From Blastomyces gilchristii SLH14081 (lineage: Eukaryota > Ascomycota > Eurotiomycetes > Onygenales > Ajellomycetaceae), in NCBI RefSeq assembly GCF_000003855.2, contig NW_003101676.1, positions 2,039,287-2,103,286 on the forward strand: a stretch of DNA of 64,000 nt, read 5' to 3'. The position numbers and the translations under genes are program-made. Numbering within the stretch: position 1 is the first letter of the stretch; the number at the start of each line of letters is the position of its first letter. Of the stretch, positions 12,939 through 23,340 are shown piece by piece. The notes under the pieces were generated by a model that was not told the origin of the DNA, searched no databases, and saw only the letters and a list, made by a program, of their open reading frames with translations.

Positions 12939-13328
12939 TCAGATAGTCATGTCATATATTATCTTCATATAATAAATTGCTCTAGAGATCAGCAAGAAGA
13001 GCAGAAGTATACATGCTGAGAAATGTAATTTATTAAGTCTACACAACATCTTCTTAAAATGAGAAGAGCTGATAATGAAAGCAGAGACAGCAGAATCAGA
13101 GGAAGCAGAAGTAGCAGAAGTAAGAGTCACAGAAACAGGAATAGCAGGAGCAGAAGAACCAGACACAGAAACAAGTGTAGAAGATTGAGAGAGAGTAGCA
13201 GAGAAAGAAACAGAGAAGAGAGTAGCAGAGAAAGAAGCAGCAGAAGAGATAGAAAGAGATATGAGAGACTCAGTTATATATAATATGAACAATTTCTTCA
13301 TTATCACATTCTTCAAGTTCTCAATCAA
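12939..13328 (-). other. Antisense Ser/Ala/Val-rich open frame, 129 aa
   Basis: The frame is dominated by Ser, Ala, Thr and Val (for example SSAASFSATLFSVSFSAT), which simply mirrors the AGAAGC-type repeats on the plus strand. The plus strand in another frame gives an Ala/Glu-rich string with VAEK units and one TGA. Either strand could have been the coding one. I do not recognise a domain. Confidence 0.25.
13060..13270 (+). repeat. Purine-rich AGAAGC/AGCAGA low-complexity tract
   Basis: Degenerate tandem AGCAGAR units run through the tract. It explains overlapping open frames on both strands. It lies in the Gypsy-A 3' extension. Confidence 0.6.
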
Positions 13329-13954
13329 TGATTCAACATTGAGTTCACTATCATCAGTGAATGTAGATCTGTCAACACATGAAGATTCTACATGAATAAA
13401 AACAGATATATCAGCATCTGTGTTTATGTAAAATTATGTCAGAAGACACAATCAGAAGCTCACTGAGAAGAAAAACAGTTAAGAGTGTATAAGAAGATGG
13501 AAAAGATATATCATTCATGATAATATGTTCTGATAATTGTTAGAAGAAAACAAGTCATGATCATGTTTCACAATGTATTACACTTACTGCTAATGAACTG
13601 CCTGATATGAGCACTATAATGATACTTATTGTGAGAATGAGAGGTCATCATCAGAAACATGTACAATGTGATAGATAAATGAATAGAAGATGTTGAACAG
13701 AAGAAGAAATAGAAATCTTGAATGAGATGATAACATTCAATGATAATGATAATGAAAAAGATGATTGAAGAATAGAAAAAGTTAGTGAATAAGTAATGTA
13801 ATATAGTGAAAGTTTCTTTGTGAGAGTGTACACAGAACACTAGCTGAATCAGAGATAAATCATACAATTGTGAACACTAGTGATGTGCTAATCCGCATGA
13901 AGCTAGAATGAATGTCATGATTACATAAGTATAACTGAATCTAGTGAGAGAGAA

Positions 13955-14121
13955 TGTGATTCAGAACAATGTATAACTGTTGAATAATAACACAGCCACT
14001 TCTGAACTTGCTTACAAATGTAAAGAGATCATAGCAGCCATCAATTAATTTAGTGTACAGTATATAAGAAGCCGGCGTACACCTGTAATCGTACGCTGGC
14101 TTAAGCAACCTTTGAATCACA
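13955..14121 (+). repeat. 3' LTR of Gypsy-A
   Basis: This is a 167-bp partner of the 5781 LTR. Its start (inner side) is mutated, reading CACAGCCAC for CGCGGCCGC. Its end (outer side) keeps GCCGGCGTACACC and CGTACGCTGGC, in line with the outer-edge sparing seen in families B and C. Confidence 0.75.
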
Positions 14122-14616
14122 TAAATAAAAAAACTTATCAGTTTTAACTTCTTTATCTCTCACTTTAACATCTTCTTAATTCTTCTTCTATTATTACTTA
14201 TTTATAGTAACACTCTTCTTCTCTCTCTCTCTCTTTATCTTAATCTCAAATCATTCTCAAAACTTCTTCTAATCTTACTACTACTGTATAAGACTCTTCA
14301 CTGTCTTCTTTTTCAATCTCTCACAGGCAGTGTTATCTGCATTATTTCTATACTTAGTTCACTTTAAATCTATCAGAAGTATTACTTAAAATTGTTATTA
14401 TTTTACTCTCTTACAGAGTCTCTTCAAGATACTATAATATATCTTACAATCTGTCTTCTTTCACTTGAACATCTTCTTCTTCTCTTTCTTCAATCTGTGA
14501 CAGTGCTCACATGCCTTGATGATTCACAGAACTGCAGAATATTTGCAGAGAAATAACATGATTAATTTCAGTGAGTATTGAAGAGAGATGAAGACAGAAG
14601 AGACAGCTAGAAATAA

Positions 14617-14728
14617 TATAATAATAATAATGATAATAATGATGATAATGATAATAGTCGTGATAATAGTAATAATGATGATAATAATGATAATGATGAT
14701 GATAATAATGATAATAATAATAATAATG
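14617..14728 (+). repeat. GAT/AAT trinucleotide microsatellite
   Basis: About 110 bp of mixed ATA, ATG and AAT triplets. In one frame it encodes an Asp/Asn run that continues openly to 14854 (NERESVLEYITDLSNIERL and onward), so it could be the low-complexity part of a decayed protein, but stops lie just upstream. Confidence 0.75.
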
Positions 14729-15218
14729 AAAGAGAGAGTGTATTAGAATATATTACTGACTTATCAAATATAGAGAGACTTAAAGAAAATATTAACAGCT
14801 TTCAGAGATGTACAGAAATAGCTACAGTGTTGCATAGCAACATCATCTTTATTTAATACATATACTGTTGATATTCTTTGTATACGGTTATTATATAATC
14901 TGTATCAGAGATACATGCAGAAAACAGATCTTTGTTATTAGAGTGAATAATTACAGTAATTCTCTGTTTTCATATTATAAAGATAAGTTATTCTTATTTC
15001 TTTCTTCTCTCTTTTCTCTTCTTCAATCAATCATTAATTCCAAGCTGATATAAAAACTATTCAAACACTCTCAGAAACTCTCAAATTGAAGAGTATAGAC
15101 TAATCAAATTTTAAATACAGAAGAAATCAAATTATCTTCTATAGATTCAATTACTCACTCTCTCTTCAAATAAAACAGCAGTCGCGTCCCCTTCTTCCCC
15201 CCCTCAATCAAATAAAAC

Positions 15219-15440
15219 ATGGCCTGCAAAAAGTGAGTACTATGCCAGGTTATAATGATTAACACAGCCTCAGCATGCAGGACTGTATACATACAGAACA
15301 TGCTGAACTGAGAGACTGCATGAGTTGCAAACTGACAGCAGCATCTCAGAAAGAGCTATGCAGTGTGAGAAAGCTGCAACTCTCAGTTACATGCACAGAG
15401 AGTGAATCACTGCAGTAAGTGCATGTGCATTACATAAAAG
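15219..15440 (+). pseudogene. Possible Cys-rich coding remnant in HAT-L
   Basis: This patch has a higher GC content than its surroundings and starts at an ATG (ATGGCCTGCAAAAA). Reading straight through, in-frame TGA codons sit at six plausible tryptophans, and the tail has clustered cysteines (NHCSKCMCIT). Alternatively, GTGAGT at 15233 and ACACAG near 15267 look like intron borders that open a cysteine-containing frame, but a 35-nt intron would be implausibly short. I do not recognise the product. It may be part of the original transposase or a captured fragment. Confidence 0.25.
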
Positions 15441-15835
15441 TAATACTTTTTAATAACACTCAGTCTCTGATATTATGAAAATAGAGTCTCTTCATGAGAT
15501 CTGTTTTTATTAGAAGTCAGAGAATCTTATATTCTTCAAGATTATCTTTACATGTCTTGTCTGTGAAATCAATGAGAAGAATCATTGATTTCAGCATTCT
15601 ACTCTTAATATTATTCAAGTGACAGCAGAGTTCATTCTGATCACACTTTTTAAGTGTATATTTTCTAATTATTCACATTTATACAGATATATACTGATTA
15701 TTTATTAAATAATGTTAAGACAATGACTCATCACAGTCATATTACTCTTACTATGAGAAACACATAATTGATAATGAATATTATAAAGACTCTGAAAAGT
15801 AAGTATTTTAAGAATACTGCAGCTCTGTGATCTTG

Positions 15836-16010
15836 ATTTTTTTTATTTTTATTTTTAATTTTTTTCTTTTTCTTTTATTTTTTTTTTCTTTCTCTTTCTC
15901 TTTTTTTTTTTGTTATAATTTTTTTTTTGTTATGATTTTTTTTTTGTTTTTATTTTATTTTTTATTTTTTTGTTTTTTTTTTGTATATTATATTTTTTTT
16001 TATAATTAAA
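15836..16010 (+). repeat. T-rich tract
   Basis: About 175 bp are almost pure T with scattered A, C and G. It creates a spurious Phe-rich open frame. The related element at the window end enters the same tract (reverse complement) at 63990-64000. Confidence 0.9.
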
Positions 16011-16380
16011 ATTATATAAATTATGATCTGTGTTTAGAAAAGTAATGATATTTGATAACACTCTCTGTTGAATTTTCAACAAATGAGTACTATGTTATGA
16101 TATTATGTAAGTGAGAAATGATTTTATAATCTCATTTAATATTATTCTCAATAATGAGATCAGAATGAAAATATGACTAAGAATTCAAATGTATTCTTTA
16201 TCTGAGACTAGATTTTTATTTGAAAAGTGAATCTGAGATCTTTAATATTTGAAATAATGTGATTTGAAATCAATGTAATGAACACAAATTATGATCAGAA
16301 GTAATGCTTTTAGACAATGGAATAACTGTAAAGTTTGATTCTGATCTCAGACACGGTCACACGGTCAGTCTAGTCAACAG

Positions 16381-17418
16381 CATATCAATAACTATAAATT
16401 CAGTATACTTCAAGATCTGACTGAGCCTTTAATCTCTACACAGTGAGATATATTCAATCTAGTTTTAATATCTCAATTTTCAATAGATTCTGCAAGGGAT
16501 TGAGAACAGCAACACTAGATTTCTATTGAATTTGAGAATTAGTTCTATATTGATATAATCATTGACAAAGTCTTCTATTTTAAGATATAAATAACCAGTT
16601 CCTCTACATCCCGCTGACAATATTTATATTATTATATAGAAACAGACTTATATTCTCTATAATATCAAGACTCTGAAGAGGGAAAGTCTTGATAGAGAGT
16701 ATACAGTAGTGCATATCTTAGCAGTTTCTATCTCATTATTCTGCAGCAGTTAATGTAAAAAAAGATCTTAGAAATAGTTTTTTACTTCTCTTGAAAAAGT
16801 AAGGTGTTTTTCTCTGGGTTTTACACAATATTCTTATAAAGAATTAAAAACAGAGTTATTTTCTTCCATAATTTCATATTCTTTTAAGTAAGAATTACTT
16901 TTTCAGTGACTGAAGAGATTTCATTAATACTTAATTCTTTTTTACACTCTTTATTAACTGATTTGAGATGCACACTTGTTGTGTGAGAAGAATTGAATGA
17001 TTTAGAATAAAATTGAATAGTTTTAATCAATTTCTCTGCAAAAAATTAATTTATTTTTTGTCAGTTTTTCTCTTAAAAACTGTTATATCATCTGATTTAC
17101 TATCAATTGATATCATACTTTTCCACACTGTATCTCAAGAAAGAGATTGTAAAGATTTTATTAATATATCTTAAAAATCAATTTTAGTTTATTAGATTCT
17201 CTTCAAAAATCTAATCTAGTTACTGAACTAGTGTGAAAAAAATCAGGTGTTTTATACACAAAAGTCTTTTATTCTTCTTTTGAAATAGTCTGATCAACTT
17301 TTCAATTGAAAACTGACTTAGAAATCTCTTAATTGAAACAGTCTGACCAACTTTTCAAAAGAGTTTAATAAATATCTCAATTGAAACAGTCTGACCAACT
17401 TTTCAGTGAGTGAGAACA
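16381..17418 (+). other. LINE1 5' UTR, distal part
   Basis: LINE1 resumes after the HAT-L duplication. No sustained open frame is present until the ATG at 17419. The composition is more AT-rich than 1548-2205, showing that mutation intensity rises towards ORF1. Three similar CAGTCTGAYCAACTTTTCA words occur near 17290, 17340 and 17390, a short tandem repeat of about 50-bp period just upstream of ORF1. Confidence 0.55.
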
Positions 17419-18848
17419 ATGAGTTCAAAAATACACTCACTTGATGTGGAAAAAGATGCTTTCTTAAATGCTATTTCTAAGATTGAAATTCTAAAGAGAA
17501 GAAAGAAAGAAGAAATAGAGAAATAACAAGTTCTTGAAATAAAGAAACTTGAAAAAGTAAGCAAGATTCTTGAAAAGCAGTGTCTGAGTGAGATAAATAA
17601 AGAAGTTCTGTTAATTCTGCATGCTCAGGCTAGACAACTACAGGAGATGATCAAGTTCAAACTTGGAATTTCAAACACAGTTCAAAAAACATTGAAAATT
17701 CCTAGTATAATCACTGACTCTTCATTTTACTCTTCTTCTTTTTCTACTTCTTCTTCTTCTTTAAATCAGAAGAAAACATATGCTCAAGCAGCGGAATCTG
17801 CTGTCTCTAAACCTGCTGTCTCAAAACCGGCTCAAAATTCTGAGAAAATTGAGAAGAATACTGCTCATACTTCTATTCATAGAAATGTAGAGAAAAAAAT
17901 ATAAAAAGAGAAAAACTTCCAAATCTTCAGAAATAGAAGACTTCAAATCTCATTTTCAGAATCAGAAATGAAATTAATCAGCAGTTCTTTTCTCAGTTGA
18001 TGACTGATATTGAAGTTCAAAAATCAGTTATAGCTTCAATTGAGTTATTCTTCTTTGAAAACTTTATCATTCTGATGATAATGTCTGAATTCAGTGCAGA
18101 ATTCCTTATTCAGAATGAGAATCTCTGAAAATCAGCAGTAGAATTTTTGTTAAACACAATAATTCTATCTGAGAGAGATGAAAAGTGAGATAAATTCATT
18201 CTTCATAATATTCCAGTTGAAATTTTTGACTGTGAAGAAGAAATACTACTTCTTAAAAATGAATTAGAAGAATGTAACTCTATTCAACTGAGAAAAGAGT
18301 CTGTATAACTAAATTTAATTGAGTTCAGATAAAGCAGAAGAAATGTCTCTGTTCTAGTATATATAAAGACACTTGAACAGTCAAAGATCTCTGAAGTAAG
18401 AGTCGCAGATTTGAAAATAAGAGTTCATGAATACAAAGACTCAAGAATGAATCTCAAAGCTCAAACACAGTGTTCAAACTGTCAGAGATATGAATACTTT
18501 GCAATCTCTTATTTTAGAGACTTAAAATGTGCATTCTGTGCCAGAGATCATAAAACTAGTGAGCATAAATATGAAATATGCTTAAAAAGAGGTGAAATAT
18601 GTCAACACACTCTGCTTAAATGCTCTAATTACAAAGAAAAACATGCATTCAGCTCAAAAGAATGTATGTTTAGTCCAAGAACTCAAAAGAACTGGAGAAA
18701 AGATGAAGTTCAAAGCAAATCTAGAAGTGAAGAGAATAGTCAAGCCAGTAAACTCACAACTGCAAGCTTAAAAAGAAGAAACTCTCAACTATCTAAATCT
18801 TCAAACTTCAATTCTCTAGTTAAATGTAAACAGAATTTGAATTCTTAA
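17419..18848 (+). pseudogene. LINE1 ORF1 (gag-like RNA-binding protein), broken
   Basis: The frame starts at the ATG at 17419 (MSSKIHSLDVEKDAF), passes through a Lys/Glu-rich coiled-coil-like stretch, a Ser-rich linker near 17720-17780 and a YAQAAESAVSKP segment, and ends in a zinc-knuckle region at 18465-18680 (CSNCQRY, CAFCARDHKTSEH, KCSNYKEKHAF). Tad1-type ORF1 proteins have this layout and bind LINE RNA. Damage includes TAA near 17524 and 17902, several TGA and TAA codons, and a frame change between 17905 and 18411. The last 145 codons (18411-18848) remain open. Confidence 0.75.
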
Positions 18849-19826
18849 ACTTCTGTTAAGATTAGAGAATTGAGAAATAACTCTGATAATAAACTAGATA
18901 TAATGCAAGCAGTTGAGATTTCTACTTTTCAGAATAGTTATAATCTACTATCTGATAATAGTGATTAGATTCTACTCTACTCTCTTTTAGTATAGATATA
19001 CAACAAAAACAATAAAAAAAGTTTAAAAACTCTTCAAAAATCACATTTCTTTAAAATAATGTGAATAGAAACTCAAATTGCATTTATTCTTGTCTTCAAA
19101 TTATATTTGAATAAAAAGTTGATTTTGTACTGCTTCAGAAGCCGAATTTTAATGCTGAGTAAAAATATGTCATTTCTCATTCAAGCTACTACTGCTTTCT
19201 ACCTCAAAAATCTGAGATGAAGTCAAGAGTAGTGATCTATGAAAGAAAGAGGTCAAGACATCAATTTAATCTAAGATTTAATATCATGTCTGACCCTGAT
19301 ATTCTAGTAGATAATATTATAGATAAAGAGAATGAGTTTGATACTATACAGCTTATAAATATCTATAATGAAAAGTCATTGAAGAAAAATAATAACACCT
19401 GAACAATTAATAGAGGATTTCTAAACATAACTTCATTAACAAACTCTATAATTGCAGGAGATTTCAATGCATATCATCTCTGATGAAATTCAGAATGCAA
19501 AAGAGCAGTAAGAGCTGATAAGCTGATTGAATGAATCTTTGAGCATTCAATAGATTTAGTTAACAAGTCTGATCAACAAACATTCTCCAGAAAAGATATG
19601 AAACAGAAATCTATTATAGATCTAATCTTCATATCACAAAATCTAATGAAAAAAAGACTTGTAAACTGATTTATTAATTCAAATGAGATATTGAGATTAG
19701 ATTATGAGATTATTCAATTTGATATTGAACTGAGTGAAGAATAAATGAGTGAAAACCCTCTTCTCTCTAATCAGTTTAACTTTGAAAAAGCTGATTGAAA
19801 GGCAGTTGAACAAAGTATAAAACTGT

Positions 19827-20204
19827 GCCCCGGTGGCCGAATGGTTAATGCGGCCACCCGGTAGCACCTTGGCGTGGGAAACCAAGGCGTGTGGGTTCGA
19901 AACCCCGCAGGGGATACATTAAATCCGGAACTCAAGCACCTCAGGTTCCTAATAAATACAGAGGTGTACAAATCGCTCCAATGAATTGCTCTATGTTCCT
20001 GGGCTGGGAAGTTATTATCGCATGTATCTAATTGTCACTCCTTTGTATTTTCCTATGTTCTTGTTATCTTGGCGTGGTCTCAACACCTGTATTTCCTCCT
20101 GTATAACCAACACTTGACCTGTATTTAACATCACGCAAGGACTCATCATAAGCTCCGCTTGCATATGAGTATAATGAAAGAATAATAATAATAATAATAA
20201 TAAT
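19827..20204 (+). mobile_element. SINE1: pristine 378-bp tRNA-derived SINE
   Basis: The insert is GC-balanced and carries no obvious mutation signature. It is flanked by an exact 14-bp duplication, AAGTATAAAACTGT, at 19813-19826 and 20205-20218. The head contains a Pol III A box, TGGCCGAATGG (19834-19844), and B box, GGTTCGAAACC (19894-19904), in tRNA order, with a CCTTGG/CCAAGG hairpin between (19867-19887). The acceptor and T stems no longer pair fully, so it is tRNA-derived rather than a tRNA gene. The 3' end is TATAATGAAAG followed by (AAT)n, closely matching the 3' end of LINE1. It is inserted in the sense orientation in LINE1 ORF2. Confidence 0.9.
19834..19904 (+). promoter_or_regulatory. 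Pol III A and B boxes of SINE1
   Basis: A box TGGCCGAATGG and B box GGTTCGAAACC lie 49 bp apart, edge to edge. Both fit the eukaryotic internal promoter consensus (TGGCNNAGTGG and GGTTCGANNCC) closely. The distance fits a class II (Leu/Ser-like) tRNA with a variable arm; the anticodon cannot be assigned. Confidence 0.8.
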
Positions 20205-23200
20205 AAGTATAAAACTGTTAAAATCTGAAAGATAGAGTGAGCTATATTGAAACTCTGATCAAGATATCTCAAATGAAATGCTTAAGAATAGAGTGAAGCT
20301 CATTACATCTATTATTCTAACAAGTGTTAAAGATAATATTTCAAAGGGAAAGTCTTCTGAGTATTCAAAATCTTGATAAAATGAGAATATTACATCTAAA
20401 AGGAAACAATTAGCCACTGTTAGAAGAGATAGAAAGAATGATGTAATTTCTGATAAAGAGTTTAAAACTGTCAGAAATGAATATTTTTCAGATATTAAAA
20501 GAGTCAAAACAGACTGCTGGAATAAATTTCTTAAAGAAGTATAAGAAAAGAAAGTTTTTAAAGCTTTTAACTATACTAAAACAAGAAGTGTAGCAAAACT
20601 TTCAGTCTTAGAATATGAGTTTCAGAATGAATCATATACAGCAAACTCTTTTGAGAAAAAATGTCAAGCTTTTATAAGAACTCTCTTTCAAAACTCATCA
20701 GATTCAGATTCAGAGAAAGAGATTATATCTCTTCTTAACTATATTGATGAAAATGACTGAGAATAATCTGATCTTACACAAGATGAATTAGAGTTAGCTA
20801 TCTTCTCAAGTTCAGTTAAAACTGCTGCAGGGCCTGATTCAATTAATCACTTAATTATTTAAAATACATACTTCTACTTAAAGAATGAATATTTTGAGAT
20901 CTTTTTCAATCTCTTGAAAAATGAATATTATTCTGAATACTGAAGAGAAGTCACTGAAGTGATTCTTACAAAATTTAATAGAAAATCTTCAATTTCTAAG
21001 TTATATAGAGTAATATCTCTATTGAACTGTCTAGAAAAGATTTTAGAAAAGATAATAGCTACTTAACTATCTTGTATAAGCTCTATTAGTAATTCTCTTT
21101 TATTCAGTGAATAAATGAGAGATAGAAAACAATATTCTGCAATTAACACTGTTCTCTCAGTTATTCATAATATTTAAATAGCAAAGTATGAAGATCTGAT
21201 CTCAACTGCAGTTTTTATTGATATAAAAGAAGCATTTAATCATGTTTCAAAGTCAAAGTAAATTCAGACTTTGAAGATGTTAAAACTGTCACTTTCTCTA
21301 ATAAAATGAATTAACTGTTTTATATTTAAAAGAATCATACAACTTTTCTTTGATGAAATGAAATAAGACAAGACTGAGATAAAAATAGAAGTATAATAAG
21401 AATCTTCAATCTCACTCATTTTATTTGCAATATACACTGAATATCTATTCAAAAATAGAAATATGAGAATAGTGCAATCTTCAAGTTATATGAATAATAT
21501 TGATCTAGTCTACAGCCCAAAAACTATCAAAGAGAATTTAAAAGTGATTGAAAAAGCTGTAAAGAAAATCTTGGTTAGAGAAGATATCAATTAAATTCAA
21601 TTTAATATAGATAAAACTAAGTTAATTCATTTCTTTTCTAGATTCAATGAGAAAGAACTATCTCTAACTCTTTGAAATAGAGAGATTAAACTCAGTGTAA
21701 ATGTCAAATGATTAGAAGTATGATTAAACTCTAAGTTGAATTTTAAATATTATATTCAACAAAGAACTGTCAAGACAGAAAGACTATTGAATAACATAAT
21801 CAGACTATCAAATACAGAGAGAGATATATTCTTCCAGGCTATGAGACAGTTATATATAGTCTGTATTATCTCAGTGACTAATTATGAAGTTCAAGTTTGA
21901 TGAAATAATCAAGGGAATTTCACTGAACTCTTTCAAAGTCTATAAAACAGAGCTTTGAGAAGAATTCTAAGAGCATTCAAATCATCTTCTATTAAAGCAA
22001 TGAAAATTGAAGCTTCAATTTCTTCTTCTACTATTAGATTTGAAAAGATCTGTATGAACTATGCTCTGAGAGTTATAAAGATGAGCTTAAATTATATAAT
22101 CAGAGAAAGAGTCTCTTCTTCATTTTCATCAATTAACTCTGGAAATGAACTGGATTGAAATAGATTTCTTGATTGAAATGAAAATAATTCTTCAAAGAAA
22201 ATATCTTCTCAACTGTACAGACTATGCTCACTGATTAAAAATTAATTTTCTTCTTTAAATATTGAAAAAGTTAATCATGAGAAGATATCTCTCTGGAGAG
22301 AAAAGCTTGAATCTCTTATAGACTTGTAAATAAGTGAACTATCTAAGAAGAAAGAATATGAACAGCATTTGAAGAGAATTTCTACAATTAATATAGAAGG
22401 CTCTATTCTGATTTATTCAGATGACTTCAAAAATAAGAATTTGAATAGATTAGATACAGACATTGCTTATACTGAAGATAATATTAATTTTATCTCAGAT
22501 TTCTGAAATTTAGGCTGTGAATCTGAAGTCTTTGACACTGAACTATTTACACTAGTGAAAGCTTTCAAACTTATTGAAATAAAATCTTATAAAAGAGAAA
22601 ATAGTTTGAAAGAGGCATGAATATTCTCTGGTAGTCAAGCTACTTTAAAAAGACTTAGAAATAGTCAGATTTATAATGATTAAATGAATCTTGAACTGAT
22701 CTTAAACTCCATTTTAGAAATTCAAAAGAGAAGAACATCAAAGCTGATAATTCATCTGCACTGAGTTCCTGCTTATATGAATATTCATGACAATGAATTG
22801 GCTGATTCAGCTGCAAAAAAAGGTTCAGAATTAAGCAGATCTATTCAAAAAATTGTGTCCTGGTCTTTATAAAGAGAAAAATAAAAGAATCTTGTTTAGA
22901 CAAGTGAAATGAAAGCTGGCAGAAACAAAAGAAGAATATACATTATTCAAGATTTGAAACAAAACCCAAGTAGAAATCTTTTTTCAATTAAATGTAAAAA
23001 GAAAATATTCTCATCTATAATACAGCTGAAATTAGAATATAGTTATTTCAAATCTTATATACAAAGATTTGATGATAGATTTGATTCAATAGAATGCTCA
23101 TTCTGCAATGCAAATGAGAATCCTGAGCATATTATAATGCACTGTGCATTATACAATAGTCTCAGAGTCAGATTGAAAGAGAAGTATGATCTAAATCAAT

Positions 23201-23340
23201 TAAATATGAGATTCTTATTCTCAACTGAGACAGGAATTAAATACTTAATAGACTTTCTATCAGAAACTCAAGTAGCTAGAAGAAAATGACTGAATTTATA
23301 AATATCTGAATATGAAGAGGAGGAAATTGATCAGATATAG

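Larger units (their letters stand above)
11141..13954. other. Long 3' extension of Gypsy-A between integrase and 3' LTR
   Basis: About 2.8 kb separates the end of integrase from the 3' LTR, unusually long for a simple gypsy element. The plus strand has only scattered fragments. The minus strand has three consecutive open pieces (13328-12939, 12625-12287, 12201-11944), described separately. A purine-rich stretch at 13060-13270 encodes an Ala/Glu-rich or Ser/Arg-rich string depending on frame. No env-like gene is recognisable. Confidence 0.5.
5781..14121 (+). mobile_element. Gypsy-A, Ty3/gypsy retrotransposon nested in HAT-L
   Basis: Two 167-bp direct repeats at 5781-5947 and 13955-14121 begin TGTGRTTCRG and end GAATCACA, giving TG...CA LTR ends. 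Between them lie, on the plus strand, a gag with a zinc knuckle, protease, RT with YLDD, RNase H and integrase, followed by about 2.8 kb of extra 3' sequence. A 560-bp gap interrupts the leader and gag start. I see no convincing TSD (ATCAA before, TAAAT after). A second, 5'-end-only copy lies at 32527-33792 in reverse. Confidence 0.8.
2206..16372. mobile_element. Large hAT-like DNA transposon HAT-L, 14.2 kb including a nested Gypsy-A
   Basis: The left end reads TAGACTGATCAGTGAGACC and the right end finishes CACGGTCAGTCTA, forming imperfect terminal inverted repeats. An exact 8-bp duplication GTCAACAG lies at 2198-2205 and 16373-16380. Eight-bp TSDs and TAGNNTG-like ends fit the hAT superfamily, though other 8-bp-TSD groups cannot be excluded. 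Without Gypsy-A the element is about 5.8 kb, long enough to have been autonomous, but I cannot recognise a transposase because the interior is saturated with stops. The first roughly 100 bp match MITEs M1-M4, and the last roughly 390 bp match a second copy at 63623-64000 in reverse. Confidence 0.8.
14122..16372. other. HAT-L right arm
   Basis: It contains pyrimidine-rich DNA at 14150-14290, a GAT/AAT microsatellite, a patch of higher GC with a possible coding remnant (15219-15440), a T tract (15836-16010) and the right terminal inverted repeat (about 16343-16372). No transposase can be read. The last 390 bp match 63623-64000 in reverse. Confidence 0.6.
18919..23340 (+). pseudogene. LINE1 ORF2: endonuclease, RT, RNase H, CCHC
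   Basis: The endonuclease domain is visible at about 19440-19740, with IIAGDFNAYH at 19450 onward, where family members have GDFNAHH. SINE1 interrupts it at 19827. RT follows at about 20780-21850: TAAGPDSINHLII, VISLLNCLEKILEKII, AVFIDIKEAFNHVSK, and the catalytic box reads YMNN at 21487-21498, both aspartates having become asparagine by G-to-A changes. RNase H lies at about 22400-22840 (ILIYSDD, LHWVPAYMNIHDNELADSA with TGA at the Trp). A C-terminal CX2CX7HX4C is at 23097-23140. The final stop is TAG at 23338. It contains many TGA codons at tryptophan positions plus frameshifts. Confidence 0.88.

Noticed and set aside
15827..16009. Phe-rich 60-codon open frame
   Set aside because: It is a translation of a T-rich tract without any coding feature.
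19827..19915. Functional tRNA gene
   Set aside because: A and B boxes are good, but the acceptor and T stems do not pair fully, no anticodon arm is clear, and the segment lies inside a TSD-flanked element with a TAA tail.
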